A DNA stretch of 60,368 nucleotides from Gallionella sp. (GTDB lineage Bacteria > Pseudomonadota > Gammaproteobacteria > Burkholderiales > Gallionellaceae): contig JAQUAI010000016.1 of assembly GCA_028687335.1 (NCBI GenBank), forward strand, positions 1-60,368, in the 5' to 3' direction. Under the pieces are notes generated by a model. That model saw only the letters and a list, made by a program, of their open reading frames with translations, was not told the origin of the DNA and searched no databases. Position 1 is the first letter of the stretch. Each line of letters opens with the position of its first letter. A program made the position numbers and the translations under genes. This document shows, one piece after another, positions 55,855-60,368 of this stretch.

Positions 55855-57756
55855 TTGAACAATATGTTTAAAAGTATCGCGATTTGGATGGTGGTGGCAC
55901 TGGTGCTGATGACCGTGTTCAACCAGTTCAATACACACCAACAACAGTCCGCGCAGTCGCAGCTGGATTACTCTCAATTCCTTGAAGAAGTGAAACAGGG
56001 ACATATCGCCAAAGTAACCATCGAAGGGCGCACGTTAAAAGCGACCACAACCGATGGCAAACGTATTACTACCTATGCGCCGACCGATATCTGGCTGGTT
56101 TCTGATCTGCTCAAGTATGGTGTGAGCATCGAAGCCAAGCCGGAAGAAGAGCAATCCTTCTTCATCTCTGCGCTGTTGAGCTGGTTCCCGATGTTGTTAC
56201 TAATTGGCGTGTGGATATTTTTTATGCGCCAGATGCAAGGCGGTGGAAAAGGCGGTGCATTCTCGTTCGGGAAGTCGCGCGCGCGCATGTTGGATGAAAA
56301 TAAAGAACGTATTACTTTTGCCGATGTTGCGGGCTGCGACGAAGCGAAAGAAGAAGTCTCCGAGCTGGTCGATTTCTTGCGCGATCCGACCAAGTTCCAA
56401 AATCTTGGTGGCCGCATTCCGCGCGGTGTGCTGATGGTGGGCAGCCCAGGTACGGGTAAAACCCTGTTGGCGAAGGCCATTGCGGGTGAAGCTAAAGTAC
56501 CATTCTTCTCCATTTCCGGCTCCGACTTCGTTGAAATGTTCGTTGGTGTTGGTGCCGCGCGTGTGCGCGACATGTTTGAGCAGGCAAAGAAACAATCCCC
56601 ATGCATTATTTTCATCGACGAAATCGACGCGGTCGGTCGTCAGCGCGGTGCTGGCTTGGGCGGTGGTAATGACGAACGCGAACAGACGCTGAACGCCTTG
56701 CTGGTCGAGATGGATGGTTTCGAAGGCGCAAGTGGCGTGATCGTCATCGCCGCGACCAATCGTCCTGACGTGCTGGATGCGGCTTTGTTGCGTCCTGGTC
56801 GTTTTGATCGCCAAGTGGTCGTGCCGTTGCCGGATATTCGCGGACGGGAGCAAATTCTGAAGGTTCACATGCGCAAGGTGCCTGTAGCACAAGATGTGGT
56901 GGCCGATATTTTGGCGCGTGGTACACCCGGTATGTCGGGTGCTGACTTGGCCAATCTAGTGAATGAAGCGGCCTTGTTTGGTGCGCGTCGTGGCAAACGC
57001 TTTGTTGATATGAGCGACTTTGAGGCGGCCAAAGACAAAATCATGATGGGAGCCGAACGTCGCTCTATGGTGATGCCGGAAGAGGAACGCCGCAATACTG
57101 CCTATCACGAAGCAGGACATGCGCTAGTGGCACGCCTGATGCCAAAAACTGATCCGGTACACAAGGTCACGATTATTCCGCGTGGTCGCGCATTGGGACT
57201 GACTATGCAGTTGCCGTCTGAAGACCGCTACAGCATGGACAAAATCCGTTTGCTTTCCACGATTGCCGTTTTGTTCGGCGGTCGTATTGCGGAAGAAATT
57301 TTTATGGGGCAAATGACCACAGGCGCATCCAACGATTTCGAGCGTGCCACCGACATGGCGCGCAAGATGGTGACCCAATGGGGTATGTCTGAAGCGTTGG
57401 GTACGATGGTGTACGGCGAGAACGAGGGGGAAGTATTCCTCGGGCGTTCGGTCACAACGCATAAAAACATCTCCGAGACCACCATGCAGCAAGTGGATGC
57501 TGAAATTCGTCGCATCCTCGATGAGCAATATGCACTGGCGCGCAAGTTGATCGAAGAGAATCGCGACAAGATGGAGGCTATGGCGAAAGCATTGCTGGAG
57601 TGGGAAACTATTGATGCCGATCAAATCGACGACATCATGTCCGGTAATCCTCCGCGCGCGCCAAAACCGACTCCGGCAGCCAGCCAGCCTGCGTCAAAAG
57701 ATGAGCCGCCCGTTGCGCCCGCCGCAACACCAACACAGCCTGCACAGGAAACCTGA
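55855..57756 (+). CDS. ftsH: ATP-dependent zinc metalloprotease FtsH
   Basis: A 633-residue membrane-bound AAA protease. Two membrane segments occur at about residues 5-23 and 103-124. Walker A GSPGTGKT is at 196-203, Walker B IIFIDE at 251-256, and the zinc site HEAGH at 418-422. The C-terminal tail is Pro/Ala-rich. The start is TTG at 55855, five bases after AAGGAG. ATG 55864 is less well placed. Confidence 0.97.
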   Translation: MNNMFKSIAIWMVVALVLMTVFNQFNTHQQQSAQSQLDYSQFLEEVKQGHIAKVTIEGRTLKATTTDGKRITTYAPTDIWLVSDLLKYGVSIEAKPEEEQSFFISALLSWFPMLLLIGVWIFFMRQMQGGGKGGAFSFGKSRARMLDENKERITFADVAGCDEAKEEVSELVDFLRDPTKFQNLGGRIPRGVLMVGSPGTGKTLLAKAIAGEAKVPFFSISGSDFVEMFVGVGAARVRDMFEQAKKQSPCIIFIDEIDAVGRQRGAGLGGGNDEREQTLNALLVEMDGFEGASGVIVIAATNRPDVLDAALLRPGRFDRQVVVPLPDIRGREQILKVHMRKVPVAQDVVADILARGTPGMSGADLANLVNEAALFGARRGKRFVDMSDFEAAKDKIMMGAERRSMVMPEEERRNTAYHEAGHALVARLMPKTDPVHKVTIIPRGRALGLTMQLPSEDRYSMDKIRLLSTIAVLFGGRIAEEIFMGQMTTGASNDFERATDMARKMVTQWGMSEALGTMVYGENEGEVFLGRSVTTHKNISETTMQQVDAEIRRILDEQYALARKLIEENRDKMEAMAKALLEWETIDADQIDDIMSGNPPRAPKPTPAASQPASKDEPPVAPAATPTQPAQET

Positions 57757-57855
57757 ACGGCGGGGAAGCGTAAAAGGGGAAAAAATCGCACCTTTGATAC
57801 TAAAGGGTAAAAGCAAGCGCAGAGGTTCCCCTCCCTTTTTCGTCCCCTTTCTCCT
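57757..57855. other. Purine/pyrimidine-rich gap between ftsH and folP
   Basis: It starts with a G/A-rich run and ends with a C/T-rich run immediately before the folP ATG. The arms are partly complementary (AAAAGGGG against CCCCTTTC). It resembles the ilvC-psd gap. No standard ribosome-binding site precedes folP. Confidence 0.4.
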
Positions 57856-58677
57856 ATGCTTTTCCACTGCGGCAAATTCCAGTTCGATCTCTCCCGCCCG
57901 CTTGTGATGGGCATCGTGAATGTCACACCTGACTCCTTCTCCGACGGTGGGCAGCATGTGTCTTGCGCTGCTGCGATTGAGCATGCCTACCGATTACACG
58001 AAGACGGTGCGGATATGCTCGATATTGGTGGTGAGTCTACGCGTCCGGGCGCGTCCCTAGTAAGCGAGCAGGAAGAGTTGGATCGCGTTTTGCCAGTGAT
58101 AGAAGCATTGCGCGGAATATCGTTGCCGATCTCGATTGATACCTATAAACCAACTGTCATGCGCGCCGCATTGGCGGCAGGTGCAAGCATGGTTAACGAT
58201 GTTAATGCCTTGCAGGTGAACGGCGGTTTGAAAGTGCTTGCGCAAAGCGACGCGGCGGTATGCTTGATGCATAAACAGGGGACACCGAAAACCATGCAGC
58301 AGCGTCCCGTCTATCAGGATGTAGTGCAAGAGGTTGGAAACTTTTTAGGTGAACGCATCGCCGTGATTGAGGCGGAGGGGATAGCGCGCAACCGTATCGC
58401 GATTGATCCCGGTTTCGGATTTGGGAAAAGCGTCGAGCATAACTTTGACCTATTGCGACAGTTGGCGCGATTGCAAAGTTTGGGCGTGCCCGTACTAGTT
58501 GGCTTGTCGCGCAAATCAATGCTGGGCGCAGTTACTGGGCGCGATGTGGGTGATCGACTCGCTGCCAGTGTGGCGGCAGCATTGCTGGCAGTACAGCGCG
58601 GTGCGACCATCGTGCGTGTACACGACGTGCGCGAGACGGTGGACGCGCTCAAGGTTTGGCAGGCGTGTGAGCAATAA
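57856..58677 (+). CDS. folP: Dihydropteroate synthase
   Basis: A 273-residue folate enzyme, the sulfonamide target. Family motifs are MGIVNVTPDSFSDGG, then DIGGESTRPGA, DVNALQ, IDPGFGFGKSVEHNFDLL and GLSRKSMLG. It lies between ftsH and glmM, the standard order. The start ATG follows a pyrimidine-rich run without an obvious ribosome-binding site. Confidence 0.96.
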   Translation: MLFHCGKFQFDLSRPLVMGIVNVTPDSFSDGGQHVSCAAAIEHAYRLHEDGADMLDIGGESTRPGASLVSEQEELDRVLPVIEALRGISLPISIDTYKPTVMRAALAAGASMVNDVNALQVNGGLKVLAQSDAAVCLMHKQGTPKTMQQRPVYQDVVQEVGNFLGERIAVIEAEGIARNRIAIDPGFGFGKSVEHNFDLLRQLARLQSLGVPVLVGLSRKSMLGAVTGRDVGDRLAASVAAALLAVQRGATIVRVHDVRETVDALKVWQACEQ

Positions 58678-58807
58678 AGTTTTCGGTCACGAAAAGTGCG
58701 AACACAAGCAAAGTAAGTGAGGCTGAAATCAAAACTGATTGAGAGACATCACGGATATTTCGTGTCTTTCGTGGATAAATAGTGTTTAGATATTAATGAG
58801 GCTTGCA

Positions 58808-60172
58808 ATGAGCAGAAAATATTTCGGAACAGATGGTGTGCGCGGACGTGTGGGCGACCATCCCATCACACCGCAATTCGTGATGCAACTCGGATTCGCC
58901 GCCGGTAAGGTCTTGGCAAGTGCCGAGCATACGCAGAGCGAGCGTCCTGCCGTACTGATCGGAAAAGACACACGCATTTCCGGCTACATGCTTGAGTCGG
59001 CACTTGAGGCGGGGTTGATTGCGGCGGGAATTGATGTCTATCTTGCTGGGCCTGTGCCAACTCCCGCTGTAGCGTATCTCACGCGCGCACTGCGATTGCA
59101 GGCTGGTGTCGTAATCTCCGCCTCGCACAATCCGTTTCAGGATAACGGCATCAAATTCTTTTCGGGCATGGGGACAAAGCTACCTGATGCGGTCGAACTG
59201 AATATCGAAGCCGAGCTGGATAAGCCGATGCAAAGCAATGCTTCCGATGGCTTAGGCAAAGCCAAACGGATTGACGATGCAGTCGGTCGCTACATCGAAT
59301 TCTGCAAGAGCACATTTCCGGCCGAGATGAATCTGCGCGGCATGAAAATCGTGGTCGATAGCGCACATGGTGCGACCTATCACATCGCACGCCATGTTTT
59401 TCACGAACTAGGTGCTGATGTCATTGCGATTGGTGCGCAACCCGATGGAAAAAATATCAACGACGGCTACGGGGCAACCGCACCGGCAAATCTGCAAAAG
59501 GCAGTTGTCGAGCACCGCGCCGACTTGGGTATCGCACTCGATGGTGACGGCGACCGACTGATTATGGTGGATGCCGCAGGCAAACTGTACGACGGCGACC
59601 AATTACTCTACATCGTGGCCAAACACCGCCAAGCGCAAGGCATGATGAAAGGTGGCGTAGTCGGTACGCTTATGACCAATCTGGCGTTTGAACATGCCAT
59701 GCAAAAACTCGGGATTCCTTTCGCACGTGCCAAAGTGGGTGACCGTTATGTGATGGAGCTGTTGCAGGAAAAGGGATGGCAAATCGGCGGCGAAAATTCC
59801 GGTCACATTATCTGTTTGGATAAACACAGCACTGGCGATGGTATCGTTTCTGCACTACAAGTGCTGCATGCACTGCGCGCCCAGCAACAAAGTCTAGCGA
59901 TGGCGGCAGCAGAGTTGGTGATGTATCCACAAGTATTGATTAACGTGCGCGTCACCGGCAAAGCTGCACCACTGCTGGATCGCGCAGAAGTTAAGTCGGC
60001 AGCAGCATCAGCAGAAGCTGACTTAAACGGAAAAGGTCGCGTGTTGTTGCGTCCATCTGGCACAGAGCCTTTACTGCGTGTGATGGTTGAGGGAGAGGAT
60101 GGTGCATTGGTTAGACAGTGCGCGGAGAGGATCGCGGAAGTGGTGCGCGGTGTTGCCAACCAGAATGGGTGA
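58808..60172 (+). CDS. glmM: Phosphoglucosamine mutase
   Basis: A 454-residue enzyme that makes glucosamine-1-phosphate for peptidoglycan and lipopolysaccharide. The phosphoserine loop is [12 protein letters not shown] (active Ser106), the magnesium site is ALDGDGDR, the sugar-binding loop is GGENSGH, and the phosphate loop is [14 protein letters not shown] 58808 is favoured over 58796 because GAGG sits six bases away. Confidence 0.97.
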   Translation: MSRKYFGTDGVRGRVGDHPITPQFVMQLGFAAGKVLASAEHTQSERPAVLIGKDTRISGYMLESALEAGLIAAGIDVYLAGPVPTPAVAYLTRALRLQAGVVISASHNPFQDNGIKFFSGMGTKLPDAVELNIEAELDKPMQSNASDGLGKAKRIDDAVGRYIEFCKSTFPAEMNLRGMKIVVDSAHGATYHIARHVFHELGADVIAIGAQPDGKNINDGYGATAPANLQKAVVEHRADLGIALDGDGDRLIMVDAAGKLYDGDQLLYIVAKHRQAQGMMKGGVVGTLMTNLAFEHAMQKLGIPFARAKVGDRYVMELLQEKGWQIGGENSGHIICLDKHSTGDGIVSALQVLHALRAQQQSLAMAAAELVMYPQVLINVRVTGKAAPLLDRAEVKSAAASAEADLNGKGRVLLRPSGTEPLLRVMVEGEDGALVRQCAERIAEVVRGVANQNG

Positions 60173-60244
60173 TGGGTGTGCCGATATCTGAGGATGTGAC
60201 CTGTTGTTATGGCTTGCATTCACGGAATCTACTTTAAAAAAGAG

Positions 60245-60368
60245 TTAAGTGACATTTCGTGGAGGTTTTTGGATATTTTTTCTGGCCAAATACTCTGCGA
60301 CTAGCACCTGTTTTTGCTGTTGAGTAAATCCTCGATGTCGATGTACTAACTCCTTGAGTCTGCTGTTC
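60245..60368 (-). CDS. 3' end of an unidentified gene, cut by the window edge
   Basis: On the minus strand a frame of 40 codons enters from the right edge and stops with TAA at 60245-60247. The translation is basic and helical-looking (RLKELVHRHRGFTQQQKQVL, then ARKNIQKPP). It is too short to identify. It would be convergent with glmM. Confidence 0.4.
   Translation of the reverse strand, partial: NSRLKELVHRHRGFTQQQKQVLVAEYLARKNIQKPPRNVT

Overview
The window reads as a chromosomal stretch of a flagellated, Gram-negative betaproteobacterium. The evidence is the gene content and order: motC/motD stators, a flgAMN block facing flgB-L, pepA-holC-valS, lptFG, an ECF sigma with DUF3619 and DUF3106, ilvBNC-psd-pssA, carAB-greA and rlmE-ftsH-folP-glmM. 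This order resembles Nitrosomonadales/Gallionellaceae, but the genus is an inference.

Layout. (1) 116-3046, minus strand: an accessory three-gene operon. It encodes the remnant of a large calcium-binding/cadherin-like RTX protein, a small exported protein that overlaps it by four bases, and a protein with an HExxH zinc-peptidase motif. A REP-like palindrome sits in frame inside the RTX gene. (2) 3533-10013, plus strand: flhA-flhF-flhG-fliA-motC-motD, covering export, polar placement and number control, sigma-28 and the motor. It ends at an intrinsic terminator and is followed by an Hsp70/YegD-like gene. (3) 11512-13068, minus strand: flgA, flgM and flgN. (4) 13202-23835, plus strand: flgBCDEFGHIJKL (rod, hook, rings and hook-filament junction). 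(5) 24007-24507: an unrecognised small gene. (6) 24531-35344, minus strand: fliF-G-H-I-J-K-L-M-N-O-P-Q-R, with fliE divergent at 35508. Textbook sigma-28 promoters (TAAA-N15-GCCGATAA) lie before flgM and before flgK, so late genes respond to the FliA present in the same cluster and are fed back by FlgM. flhB, fliC, fliD, fliS and chemotaxis genes are not in this window.

(7) 35944-41228, minus strand: pepA-holC-DUF-valS, mostly with four-base overlaps. (8) 41263-43469: lptF-lptG, lipopolysaccharide transport. (9) 43490-44756, minus strand: an ECF-type sigma factor that appears to start at CTG, with its DUF3619 and DUF3106 partners. (10) 44909-49677: ilvB-ilvN-ilvC (branched-chain amino acids), then psd and pssA (phosphatidylethanolamine synthesis). 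(11) 49815-54653: carA-carB-greA, with a strong sigma-70 promoter and a leader hairpin. (12) yhbY (minus) is divergent from rlmE-ftsH-folP-glmM. The window closes with the 3' end of an unidentified minus-strand gene.

Most of the window is core genome. The accessory-looking material is the first 3.5 kb, the small gene between flgL and fliR, and low-complexity insertions in FliF, FliL and FlgE. I saw no rRNA, tRNA, CRISPR array or complete insertion sequence.
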